A stretch of 64,000 nt of DNA, from assembly GCA_008704415.1 (NCBI GenBank), contig VXIS01000019.1, positions 124,001 through 188,000 on the forward strand, read 5' to 3'. Of the stretch, positions 10,492 through 21,121 are shown piece by piece; position 1 is the stretch's first letter, and each line of letters starts with the position of its first letter. A model generated the notes under the pieces. The model had not been told where the DNA came from. It did no database searches and was given only the letters and a program-made list of their open reading frames with translations. Origin of the DNA: Sphaerosporella brunnea (Eukaryota > Ascomycota > Pezizomycetes > Pezizales > Pyronemataceae). The position numbers and the translations under genes were made by a program.

Positions 10492-12633
10492 ACGGGAGGC
10501 CTAGGAGTAGCTTTGCTAGGCGGCTTCGCTAGACGTATGGCGCAGGGGGGCCTTTGCTTTAGTTTATCCCTTCCGAAATTCAGCTTTTGGCACATAACAA
10601 GTATCCTTTCGCAAGCAAGCCACAAAGCTCTTTGCAGAATAGCTAGATGATCAGTCCAAATTGCAGTGCTGAAGCCAAACGAAGGGATACATCATACCTG
10701 CATCGTCAAAAAGCAATACACCGGCTTTCTTTTCCCGCTTGATTTTTGTTTTTTTGCCAGCGTACATGCTTCATGTTGGTTTTTGCCCACATCTATGGTA
10801 CCCCCACTTTGGGCTGCTTATACTCCACAAAAAAAGATTTATTTTCAAAAACATTGATAGTGTGCTTATTTTCGCTCACTCTATCACCCATCAAACTGAG
10901 ATTCTCGAAATTCCTGCTAGCTACGGAGAATACAACACCCAGGTTTTAGGGATCACTCGGGTGAGAAAAACGGAAGATTCACGCTCATCACTCGAGGGGA
11001 CAGGGGTGTTTTGTATGTGTTAGTAAGCTCAAAATGAATGTCAGGCACACCGGTTATAGGCGTCCCCAACCATACCAAAGGGTGGGGGGTACGTGTGTTT
11101 TTTTTACTTTTTTTTTTTTACTTTTCTTTTGCTCAAGTCTCCCGAGGGCAGAGAACAATGGCCTGGACGGAAATTCCATTGGCTTTTTTTTTTTTTTTTT
11201 TTTTTTTCTTGCAACCAAGATTTTCTTGTGGCCGGTTTCGTGTTTGCGGGCAGGTACAAGAAGTCTCCTTGAGCGCCGATGATTATGATGTGATGATGAT
11301 GCATATGCGTGATGAACGCAGCCGGACGGAAAAAAAACACCGTCGGTGGGCCCAATCGAGCGCGGCTTCCCACGGGCCACTTAACGATGATCTCATGTGA
11401 GTGGTGAGCGTACCGAGAAAAAAAGGCTAAGAAAAAAAAAGCTATTTTCGATCTGCTGAGGGCCATAGATAGCCCAGCAGTTGTTGTGTTGTTGTCCTTT
11501 TGATGTGGGGGGGTGATATTGGAATTGAGGCGGGGAGGTCGGGGCGTTGTTCGGGGCGCCTAGCCCTTGGTTTGGTCTTGTCTGGCCCACCCGGCCATGT
11601 GCGTGGGCCCCTTCCTTCCGCGCTCCCGTGTTGGCGGGAGATCATTCGTGGCCGCCCCCTGCATGAAGCGAGAAAAACAAGATTCTCCACACCCCCTCCC
11701 GCCCTCCAGAAAAAAGAAAAAACACCACCACCACCACCAGTCCTCGTACATGCATGTGCATAACCTTGGTCAACAACAGTGCTGCAGATACAACTAAACC
11801 GGATCGATAGACACCGCGGCGGCGGCCCATGCGCTGCGAGCTACAGAATCAACCAAGGATCAATACATGGGATGAAAGCGAGAATGCAAACGGTCCGTGC
11901 ACCAACCAACAGGTTGGTGTTATCGTTGTTGGAGGCCAGGCCAGGGAACCGGCGACGACCCATGTCTATCGATCTGGCTTTCCATCTGGATTGAGACCCG
12001 TCCGTCTTTGCATGCTGATTCGTCCGCTATGTAGCTGCTCTACTCGACTCTACTCTACCTAGATTAGATGGTCTCGATCGGAGGAAAGGGCGTCCGTGGC
12101 CACGGATCGGGGACAAGAGCCGGAACTTTGTATGTATAATGTTTGTATGAATAATAATGTTTGTATGTCTAATGTTTGTAGGCGTGGCTTTGTATGTATT
12201 TTGCCCTTGGATAAAGGTGCTTGTATACATGCATGTACCGAGTACTCGTAGATAACACTCGCTGTCCATACGGATCTTTGTGGAGCACTTCGCGGCGGCA
12301 TTGCCTGCTGTGCTCTGATGGTCACACAGGTCGGAAGTCTACGCTATTGGCGTCCTGGTCAGTCTGGATGTGAATCCACCAGGCACTAACCACCATAATG
12401 CAAGATCGTCAATTGCAACCTGTTGATGCTTTCATCTCCCTTGTGTCTCAATCCGCACACCACACTCCCGTTCCTTGGACTACCCGCTTGGCGGTCAGAA
12501 AGTGAACAAGACCGCGAGCATGGGAGCATTGGTAAATGTGTATAACAACCCGAGTTTCTCTCCGGTAACCTTCTGCTCCTCACTGACATCTTCACCATTC
12601 CTCTCTGATCACCATCGACATATATACCAACCC
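10492..12633. other. 2.1-kb intergenic stretch, low complexity, no gene seen
   Basis: Just after the SER2 stop (10478-10532) are three imperfect copies of GCTT(T/C)GCTAG. Homopolymer T runs occur near 11096-11125 and 11186-11208, and a CCACCACCA run at 11723-11740. A degenerate AATGTTTGTATG tandem repeat lies at 12126-12200. Open frames here are short and of biased composition. Confidence 0.5.
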
Positions 12634-12729
12634 CCTCTACTCTCCACCGAGATCTTTACCACTCCTCTCTACTCTCGACCGAAACCTTTACCACTCCTCT
12701 CTACTCTCGACCGAAACCTTTACCACTCC
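12634..12729 (+). repeat. Three 32-bp tandem copies in the 5' leader of the 12752 gene
   Basis: The unit CTCTCTACTCTCGACCGAAA continues with CCTTTACCACTC. Copies 2 and 3 are identical; copy 1 differs at several positions. The tract is pyrimidine-rich and ends about 22 bp before the ATG. Confidence 0.7.
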
Positions 12730-12751
12730 CAAACCCTCCTTGAAATTCGAA

Positions 12752-13755
12752 ATGCCTTCCATTACCGCAGCAGCAGCCGTCGCCCTCGGTAGCCCCATCG
12801 GACTCTACTCCGGGCTCAGAGAACTGTCTATGCTGCATTGCGCCTTGGACGTTGCCTTCCACGCCTATCATGCTCGTGTCAATTTACTCGTCCTGTGCAA
12901 GAACCAATTTACCCATGATGTTTCGGACGCCAGATTCCGTTGTGAAATGGATGGTCTCCATGCTCATCTGACTACCTGGTTTTGCAAAGTCGAGAGTCGT
13001 TCCCCGCACAACGGTTCCTTCGAACAGAGGTTAGTTCACGAGGCCGACGTAACCGACAAGATTTTCACTTGCTTTGTTGGGGATATCCCAAGTGGTTGCG
13101 AGGTGGCGATCCTTACCAGGTTAGACCTCTAACACCCTTGCGATGAGGCCTGATGCTGATGAAAAGTCATAGCTGGCTCACACGGCTTCCGGAACCGCAG
13201 GGTGGAAGTACCGTTACACTATCCATTCCTCTTCCCGCACATTCGGAGGAAACCGATGTAATGTCGACAGCACCACTGCGTGAACAGTGGATTTCCGAAA
13301 CATACAGCGTTAGCAATATAACCCCAATCGCACCGTAGCTCACAAGCTGACCATACCAGCCATCGCTGAATTCGTACGTAGCCCAATTCACCTGTCCGAT
13401 CCGCAGCCTTGAGGGTTATCCCCAACCGATTATCATTCCCTGGACTACTATTGCGGATCTTCAAGGTCCGATGGCTCCGCTGATTGAGGATATACACCTA
13501 TATCACGCCCTCCTCAGCGCGATCAGACCGAGACCTGGACCGGGTCCTCCTAATTCGCCCGTGCTGGCTCCAGAGACTTCTCTGGACGAAGAGGTCCCAC
13601 TCGTGGGCCTATCGCCGCCGCCGGCGCGCCTGCAGCGCATGGTTGAGGATCACCCTGATCCTCATGCCGACGCTCACCACAACTCTGAAAATGTGCGGAT
13701 ATCGGATTGGAGCAGTGGTTACATATCTCTTGACCACGTTCGGAACGAGCCATGA
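12752..13755 (+). CDS. Unknown protein, three exons
   Basis: I do not recognise the family. The model joins 12752-13119, 13173-13308 and 13360-13755 into one 299-aa frame. The introns are 53 bp and 51 bp with GTTAGA and GTTAGC donors and CTGAC/CTGAT branch-like sequences. Each exon runs into stops soon after its donor, which supports splicing. The first ~120 residues are mixed helical with several Cys and His (LHCALDVAFHAYHARVNLLV). The middle holds P-rich loops. The end is Pro/Asp/His-rich and probably disordered. No signal peptide or membrane segment is obvious. Both non-canonical GTTAG donors lower certainty. Confidence 0.5.
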
Positions 13756-15027
13756 GGCTGCATCTGTCCGAGGAAATGGGTGAGGCGCTGCGTCATACGA
13801 TGGAGCAGGGAGCTGGAAGGTCGGGGTGCTCGTTCTAAGGGGGGCCACCCAGGTTGAGAGTAATGAATTTGCGGATGTTGTGGCAAGGGGCTCTTTGAGT
13901 GAAGCGCTGGTTCGCACGACTAGCATGGCGGATCTGTGTCTTCTAGGAACGTTGGTGGCGTTTGTTTTTTCCTTGCCCTATCTATTTTGTTGATTTTTTT
14001 TTGGTAGCGATATGTATTGTCATCTGGATGAATGTAGTTTTGTTTTGTTTTTTTTTCAATTCCGACCCTTGTGTTGTTTAATTGACGTGGATTGGGATGA
14101 ATGAAGGGTGGATTTTACACCGCTGTAGGGAGCTTCTGCAGGAGAGGATTCTTGCACAGGTTCGTCTGTTTACGAAAAAAAAAGCATCTGTCAGTGACAT
14201 CTTTTTATTTAAACGTAAAAATTGCCAAAACCTGATAGCTGTTTTTTTTTTTTTTTTTTTTGGGGGGGGGGGGGAGGGGGGCATCTACTCAGATGCCGGA
14301 CAACGCTCACCGCTTTGAAAGGAAACTTTTTTTGGAATATGTTTTTCTTCTATTGCGAACAAGACATTTCGATATCGACATATTTTTTTGGCCATCGGCC
14401 GCTGCTCACTTGATCCGCCACTCCGCCACTCCGCCACCCTGCAAGGCTTATGTAGAAGTCGCGATATATACATATAAATATATATATCGGAGTGCGGGGA
14501 TGGGTGATCTCCCTCCCTGCAAAAGTCTCAGTAAGTGCGACAGGTGGCTTACGTAGCAGGCAAAGATTCCGGTGTGTAGGTGGCAAGACGCATGCCTCTG
14601 AATGGTGGTAAGTGTTTGTTTCAGAATGTATAGTAGGAAGTGGCTTCCGAAGGGCGGAATATCGAAGTTGTCGGTGAGGAATAAAGATCAAAATAAAAAT
14701 CTTGCGAGGGGGGGGGGAGGTGTGGTCGGTATGTAGGTGTTGTAGCTTTCGTTGGTCAACGGCCTGGAACGAATTGAGAACACTGGGTGTGCTAGTCTCA
14801 ATGGGCCACTCTAATAAACTTATTAGAAAAGCAACAATAAATCCCGACGGTTGCTTGGTGTGCAGGCGTATTAGTAGGGCATGATGGCAAAAGACGAAAC
14901 CAGCTCGATAGAACTCACGGATCGTGCACAGCCAGTCACTCGACGTATAAACAAGTCCAGATTCATTTTCCCGCGCAGTGATGGTATCCCTTTTACACAC
15001 AGCAAGCAATTCAACGTCCAGCCTAGC
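13756..15027. other. Intergenic, homopolymer-rich, no gene seen
   Basis: There is a T run followed by a G run at about 14241-14280, then a perfect small hairpin GGCATCTACTCAGATGCC at 14280-14297. A CTCCGCCA triplet tandem follows near 14420. The segment nearest 15028 is probably the 3' UTR of the dioxygenase gene. Confidence 0.4.
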
Positions 15028-16295
15028 CTAGTACTGGTAAGTGTTCGACAGACGCTGCACCAGATACTCGCCCGCATTGATGCCCGGGAAATGTTTATCC
15101 TCCACACTGGTGAAAGTTCCAGGCAGGGCTTCAATATACGCCTCCGCATTGGGGTTACAGAAGTACCTATGCATTGTCGATTTGTCAATCCCCTATTACT
15201 GATAGAGGGGCTTGGGAGAGGGGGTGGCTCACGCGCACGAATACCTGGCCGGATAATTTCCATCCACCGGCTCACTCGGCGGCTCAACAACCTGATGTTC
15301 TGTGCTCGCAATAATGCTATTACTCCACCTCGCGAGGAGATCACCAGCATTGACAACAATCGTGTCTTCAATCGGAGTAGCATCGACCCAGCTGCCCTGC
15401 GGGGAGCGCACCTGCAGTCCGCCCCTCATATCCTGAAACAGCAGGGTGACAGTTCCATAGTCACTATGCTTTCCCGCACGGACCTGGCCAACATTCTTCC
15501 TGAAGACATCCGCGGGCGTGGCTGGGTAGTGCAGCAGCCGCAGGTTGTTGTCGGCGGCAGAAACGTAGCCGTCAAAAAAATTCTCGTCCAATTCGAGGCC
15601 CAGGGCGATCGCGCGCATGACTTGGATATGCAGCGCCTGGCAGGTGGCATAGAAGGCATTCATAGTCTGGCGGAAGGCGAGGCCGGCGGCGTCTTCGCGT
15701 GGCCACGAGTTTGGGAGCGAAGGGTGATTGTCGCGGCCGATCTCGAGGGACTCTTTAAGATCCGGGTTTTGGCTGCGGAGCGCGTCGACCGTCACTTTGT
15801 CGGTGAGCTGGGAGACCTTCTCGCGGCCTTGGGAGACATAGCCGCGGTTGGATTGCGGGGTGGACTGTTTGTTGTTTTTTCTTTAGACGCTGTTTGCGAA
15901 CTTGTGTAGGAGGGAAGGGAATACCCATTTCAGCTCATCTTTTTCCTCCTGCGGCCGACGGAAGAATTCAGCGGAGCTGGCAAAGACTTTGCTCACGGTT
16001 TCTTTGGGGATTCCGTGGTTTTTAAGGTAGCTGGGCGTGTCAGATGACCGGATGGGGCTTGTTTGCGGATGGGGAGGTACAGGAATCCGGCGTTCTTGAA
16101 GCCGTCGATTATACCCTGGACAACCGCTTTCTTGTCGGCTTCCCCGCCGTTTAGGAACATTCCAAAGTCGATGAGCTGTAGCTCCGCGCGTTAACCCCGG
16201 GCCAACAGAAAGTGCTGCTAGAGAGGATCAAATACGGGGATGAACAGGCCATTTTTGTTGACGCCGGTAGCCACAGCTTCTTGCGCAACGATCAT
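15028..16295 (-). CDS. T7H: Thymine 7-hydroxylase-type 2-oxoglutarate/Fe(II) dioxygenase
   Basis: This enzyme of the isopenicillin-N-synthase-like fold would oxidise thymine stepwise to 5-hydroxymethyl-, 5-formyl- and 5-carboxyuracil in the cytosol. Exons 16295-16236, 16181-16081, 16030-15925, 15864-15233 and 15166-15028 give 345 aa, close to known fungal thymine dioxygenases. Key segments: NHGIPKETV, NRGYVSQGREKVSQLTD, the iron-binding HSD in GKHSDYGTVTLLF, the distal His in STEHQVVEPP, and the 2-oxoglutarate-binding RYS in YPARYS, followed by YFCNPN. The last intron donor was placed at GTGAGC (15232) because this keeps RYSCAYFCNPN intact; GTATTC 12 bp upstream is also in frame but deletes the RxS serine. 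Its divergent neighbour fits the next pathway step. Substrate is inferred from resemblance and context. Confidence 0.85.
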
Positions 16296-16752
16296 AGTGG
16301 AGATTGAGCTGGTAAAGAAGTAGGATATAGTATAGGCTTTGGAAGGTATGTATTTACGGAGGGACTATCGTGAAGTGGGGCCGGAGTGTATCAAGTACTC
16401 TCCTCTTCAAGCATGGCGGATAGATATCATAATATCGTATTACCCGATGCACGCGGATAGAAACGGTGATATCTGCCTGTGCAGAGTGTATAGATACTCT
16501 ATGCGCATAGTAAGATGAAGTATCTGTCAGTCGATCTTGAGCTGATGTCATACGTACACAAGTATCGATAATGCCGCAACCCGCAACCCGTCGTGTGTGA
16601 GATGTGCCCGTACGCGTCTTCGACCAGTGCCTGTCGCGGTATGAACTTCCGCCCCCACTCCCCCGAGTTAAAAGTAATATAAAGTGCATGAGACCTCCCG
16701 CCCCCCAAAAAAAGACAGCAGGTCACCAGTACAACAGAATACATCCAGAGAG
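16296..16752. promoter_or_regulatory. Shared divergent promoter of the thymine-salvage pair
   Basis: These 457 bp lie between the two start codons. A TATA-like TAATATAAAG at 16675-16684 lies about 70 bp upstream of the plus-strand ATG. GATA/TATC words are frequent between 16320 and 16570, which would suit nitrogen control by a GATA factor, but that is inference. Confidence 0.5.
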
Positions 16753-18437
16753 ATGGCTACCCCAATTGTCGATGTCCACACTCATGTGTACCCCCCCAAA
16801 TACGTCGAGTGTACGTCTTCCACAATCAATGGAATAGGAAAAAAAAGGAGAAAGAGAAAAGCATTGACCTGTCGCAGTGCTCAAATCGCGCTCCGAAGTC
16901 CCTTATATCCGCACCTTCGACTCGGACCTAACCGCACGCCTGATCATCTTGCCCCGAGAAGATGACCCTTCGACTCCCTCAACAGCTCGTGGCCGGCCAA
17001 TTGGGCCCGAGTACTTCGATATCGCAAAGAAGATCGCGTTCATGGATCAGCATGGCATCGACATCTCGGTGATATCCCAAGCGAACCCGTGGCTCGACTT
17101 CCTCTCGGCTTCGGAAGCCACAGATGCGGCGGTGGAGGTCAACGACGACATCAACAACATGTGTGAGAAATATCCTGGACGTTTATTTGCATTTGGAACG
17201 TTGCCGGTGAAAGCGGGCGCCGAGGCTTGCGTTCGGGAAATAAAGAGATTGAAGGGGTTGAAATGGATGCGTGGTGTAGTCTTAGGCACTGGTGGAATGG
17301 GCCAGGGCCTCGATGACCCGAAGATGGAGTGTGTGTATACCACTCTTGAAGAGGCGGAATTGCCGGTTTTTCTGCACCCGCATTATGGACTGCCGAGCGA
17401 GGTCTATGGGCCAAGGGCTGGCGAGTATGGCCACGTACTGCCGCTGTCTCTGGGGTGAGTTGCTTTTGAGAGGACGAGTGATTACTGATGATGCAATCAC
17501 CCATCGCTCACCACTTATCCAGTCGTTGCGGCTAACGAGTCAATAGCTTTCCCATAGAAACAACCATAGCAGTGACACGGATGATCGTCTCTGGCGTTTT
17601 CGACCGACATCTCGCGCTCACACTTCTGCTTGCGCACAGTGGCGGCACGCTGCCGTTCCTTGCCGGGCGTTTGGAATCGTGCATCCTCCACGACGCTCAC
17701 CTCAAGAAACTTGGGAAGCTGGAGAAGCGCCGGGACATCTGGGACATTCTCAAGAAGAACATCCTCCTCGACGCAGTGGTGTATTCGGGAGTAGGCGTTC
17801 GAGCGGCCGTGGAGGCGAGTGGTGAGGACAGACTGCTCTTTGGTAAGTGGAAAGAGAAGAACCGGACGCTCCGAGTGATGCCCACAAGCTTCTGCCTGAA
17901 GTCCTCCTCTGGTGGCCACACCAGCCGTGTGGCGCGTTTTGGCATGAATCGGAGGCGGCCGAAAGTCCCAAAACCGGCTAAACTTCGCGTCGGCAGGCGA
18001 GGGAGCACGGACAGCCAGCCGTTGGACCTCATGGCCTCACCTCAGCCCACGTCCCCCGGGCCGAGTTTTGTGCTGTCACACCTCGGACGGTGCCGACCCA
18101 GAGCGCCGGAAATGATACCCAGCTCCAGACAAGGGGAGCGGCACAATCACATTTCTAGCCCCCACAGCTTTCCCAAATATTCCACCATACTTTCACAAGC
18201 GAGCGTGCTCCTGATCATCAATCACTAACGGTAACGGCGCCACGTCCACCGGCGGGTGTTGCAGGTACGGATCATCCGTTCTTCCCGCCGCTCGAGGACG
18301 AAGACACTCATCAGGAGTGGTTGAGCGTCGCCACCAACTACGCCGCCATCAACAAGGTGTTTGAAGGCGACAAAGAGAAGGGTGGGGCGGTACTGGGAGG
18401 GAATGCATTGAGACTGTTGAAGCTCCAGGCCGAGTAG
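16753..18437 (+). CDS. IDCase: Iso-orotate (5-carboxyuracil) decarboxylase-type amidohydrolase, ACMSD superfamily
   Basis: This is a metal-dependent non-oxidative decarboxylase of the amidohydrolase-2/ACMSD family. Beside a thymine hydroxylase the expected reaction is 5-carboxyuracil to uracil plus CO2. Exons 16753-16810, 16878-17454, 17547-17842 and 18265-18437 give 367 aa. Metal ligands are visible as HxH in IVDVHTHVYPP (residues 9 and 11), His in FLHPHYG, His in LLLAHSGG, and Asp in GTDHPFFPPLED. The last motif exists only after splicing across the third intron. That intron is 422 bp, against 48-106 bp elsewhere, and is mostly open in one frame. An ACMSD of tryptophan catabolism is the alternative reading. 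Confidence 0.85.
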
Positions 18438-21121
18438 GTACTTAGCTGCTTTGTGTCGGGCATCATGCGGCCGCACTCGTGCACGCTAGTAAGGGAAAAT
18501 TTTCGGGGGAGGGAGGGGCAACTGCCGTGTTTGTGTTTTTGGGATTCGAGCTACATGGTTTTGCTATCGAGTACATACCTACTACCTATTTCGAGATACC
18601 TACCATCACCACATGCAGCAATCGGTTGGTGAGATTGTTTTTTTTTTTCCCCCGACATGCACACGCACGCAGCACGCAGTCCTCGGGCCGAAACGCACCA
18701 TCGTACGTGCGTGCGTGCGTCCGTCGCAGGCCTGGCCACGGGGGAGGGAGAGGGAGGGGGAGAGGTTCTAAGAGTTCATAGCCTCCCTCCATAGGGATGA
18801 GCTGTTATATACACGTGTATGTACTCTAGTACGTAGTAGATGTAGATGGTGTGGTTTTGAATACGAAGGGGAATGGTCAGTCAATATCGGTTTGTCACAT
18901 GAGTGTTCCGAGTGGGCGGTGAGTGCTCCGAGTGGGCGGGCACTGGAGTGGTAAGGCCTTCGGTATGTCGAATACGTAGCGTTGAGCGGAAGGCGGCGGT
19001 CACGTGTATACAGGCAATCGGGAAATGTGCAAATCATATTGAGAAGGGCAAGGGCATAGCAGAAACCTCCTGCGTTGAGGCAATAATTTGAGCTTGTTGT
19101 GTTGGATTTCCTGATCTGTACCTTAGCTGCTGCTGCTGCTAATGCTGCTGCCCGCCGGTCGCCGGCGCCGCTTCATGAGACATCATCGCCGCCTATGTAC
19201 TTCTAGGTTCAGAACCGCAGTTCGCCGGGCTGTGGCCAGCTATTTTCTGGCCCTAGGTATGTATGTAAGCGTGGGTATTTGAGCACATAACGAGTACATA
19301 GCCGGCCCACTGCGTACCGAAGCGCGCGCATGGGACAGCTGATCGCTGTACAGTACATAAAGCGGGAGATCAACACCGGCTGAGAGCTGGGCTCCAGTGG
19401 CAAAGCCAGAGGAACGTGTGTAGAATACTGAGTAACATAACCATCGTCAGCGAGTTGTGGCGTTGCACACGGTTCTCCGCGGAGTTATAAACGTCACGCA
19501 AATTGCCCTCCCTTCCCCGCATTTTTGATCGGTCATGTTGTGGTAGTGAGAAGAAGAAGCAAGAAGCACGAGGCTTGACGACGACGACGATGATGATGGT
19601 CGCCGAATGCAAGGTACCTACAAAGCCTGATGATGATGATGATGATGATGGTGATGATGACACTGCCGGTTGGTTGATGGGTGTTGGTGCGTAACGGCTG
19701 GGGGGTCACCGGCGGAGAGGCACAGTGCAGGTGCGGTGGAAGCGAATGTGAATACATGTATCTAGGTATCAATCTATTTGCGTTTTGCGTTTTGCCGCTT
19801 GCTCAGGGAGAGACAGAGCTTCGCTTGCTTGCATTTGCTTCTTGTCGCTTGCTTCGAGTGGTTGCAGGGTTGACCTCGTGACGGATGCATCCATCCATCC
19901 ATCCATCATCATTACACATGAATTGACTTCTTTTGCGGTTATTGTCGGTGCGTCTCATGACGAGAGAGTTCGAGGGCATTCTGGAGTCTGGACAGCTTTG
20001 TGTGTCCGCCGCACCTTGCGGTGGGAGGAAGCTCGAGCTCGAGAAACTCTATTGCCTGCTTCGCTACAAGCCAGGCACCAGCTGATGTGGCTGAAAGGAT
20101 GGAGATGCTGTTTGGGATCTGACTGCTGTTAGAGGCTGCTGCTTTCACAGGCGAGGCGAGAAAAAAAAAATGAAACACGCCATCGATCCTGGCTCGTGCA
20201 CCGCACCTTATTTCCATTACGTACCAAAACTTCGTCCAGAATACGCACATATGCATACGGCCAAAGCTTGGAGTTGTGGTTGGAGGAGCTTGGGGCAGCT
20301 TGCTTTGGAGATGCGCCGGCGCGTTGAGTGTTGGTGGTGGATGAGTGCATTGAGGTACGCAATTGGATGGCGAGCGAGCGCGGGGAGAGTGCCCAGACTC
20401 TACGCTGAGTGCTCTGCCGCCTCTCTGGCGAAGCTGAAGACGATGATGGACATTGTTGTTATTCGAGAAGTGTCTCATGTTGCAAAACGTTAACTCAACG
20501 GCTAACCGGGAACCCCCCCAGTCACACTTTTGTTCGGGACTCACATCACCGGCGATGAAAGAAGAAAAAAGAAAAAAACGAAAAAGAAAAAAAAAGTTCT
20601 CGATCCAGCTTGTGCTAAAACGGTCAAGTTTCGCCAACTAAAAAACATTCGGTCACGATGCCACTCAGGTAAGGTGCTCGCTGCGGCCGATGACCAAATA
20701 CCATCCATGCACCAGAAGGAGAACCCTTCATAATATGCTCACGTCCGCCGCCGCCGCGGACATCAAAGAGCTCTCACCACCTCAGCCCTACCCAGCACAT
20801 ATTCCATTCCAATCACCTTTGGCCAGTGGACCTGTTTCCACTGCATGATGTATCTGCGTCCAAAAGCTCTACGACAGAAGATATCATAAACACCCTGGCA
20901 GCTACCACCACCACCACCACCACGATTCGAATACCTATACCTAGTGCCGCATTTTGGTCCGCACATCAAAACCCAGAGAACATAAATTATATGACCCTTC
21001 CGGTCTTGAGTTGGCACAGCAATTGGCATACCAATTCCTTTCGCAACCACAGAGTCTATCTACATCGATACACCTGCAACCAACAACCCTCACCCACCTC
21101 ACCATCGACCTCACCGTACAG
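18438..21121. other. 2.7-kb intergenic stretch, microsatellite-rich, no gene seen
   Basis: Low-complexity tracts include GTGCGTGCGTGCGT near 18708, a GAT trinucleotide run at 19628-19650, CATC tetranucleotides at 19886-19906, and A-rich tracts at 20565-20595. CCACCACCA occurs just before 20930. Open frames overlap these tracts. The last ~200 bp are CA/CC-rich and probably form the leader of the arrestin gene. Confidence 0.45.

Noticed and set aside
11034..11466. Phe-rich and Lys-rich frames on both strands
   Set aside because: They arise from T homopolymers, not coding sequence.
15233..15244. Alternative GTATTC donor at 15244 in the dioxygenase gene
   Set aside because: It is in frame but removes the Ser of the 2-oxoglutarate-binding RxS motif; the downstream GTGAGC donor keeps it.
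14881..15909. 342-codon plus-strand frame over the dioxygenase gene
   Set aside because: It is antisense to exons with catalytic motifs; a shadow frame caused by GC-rich codons.
17572..18228. Long open frame continuing past 17842 into the intron of the decarboxylase gene
   Set aside because: Read-through loses the conserved GTDHPFFPP metal-binding motif, and the extension has biased Arg/Pro composition; kept only as a possible retained-intron form.
20954..21121. 56-codon upstream extension of the arrestin frame
   Set aside because: It has no ATG and does not look like arrestin sequence.
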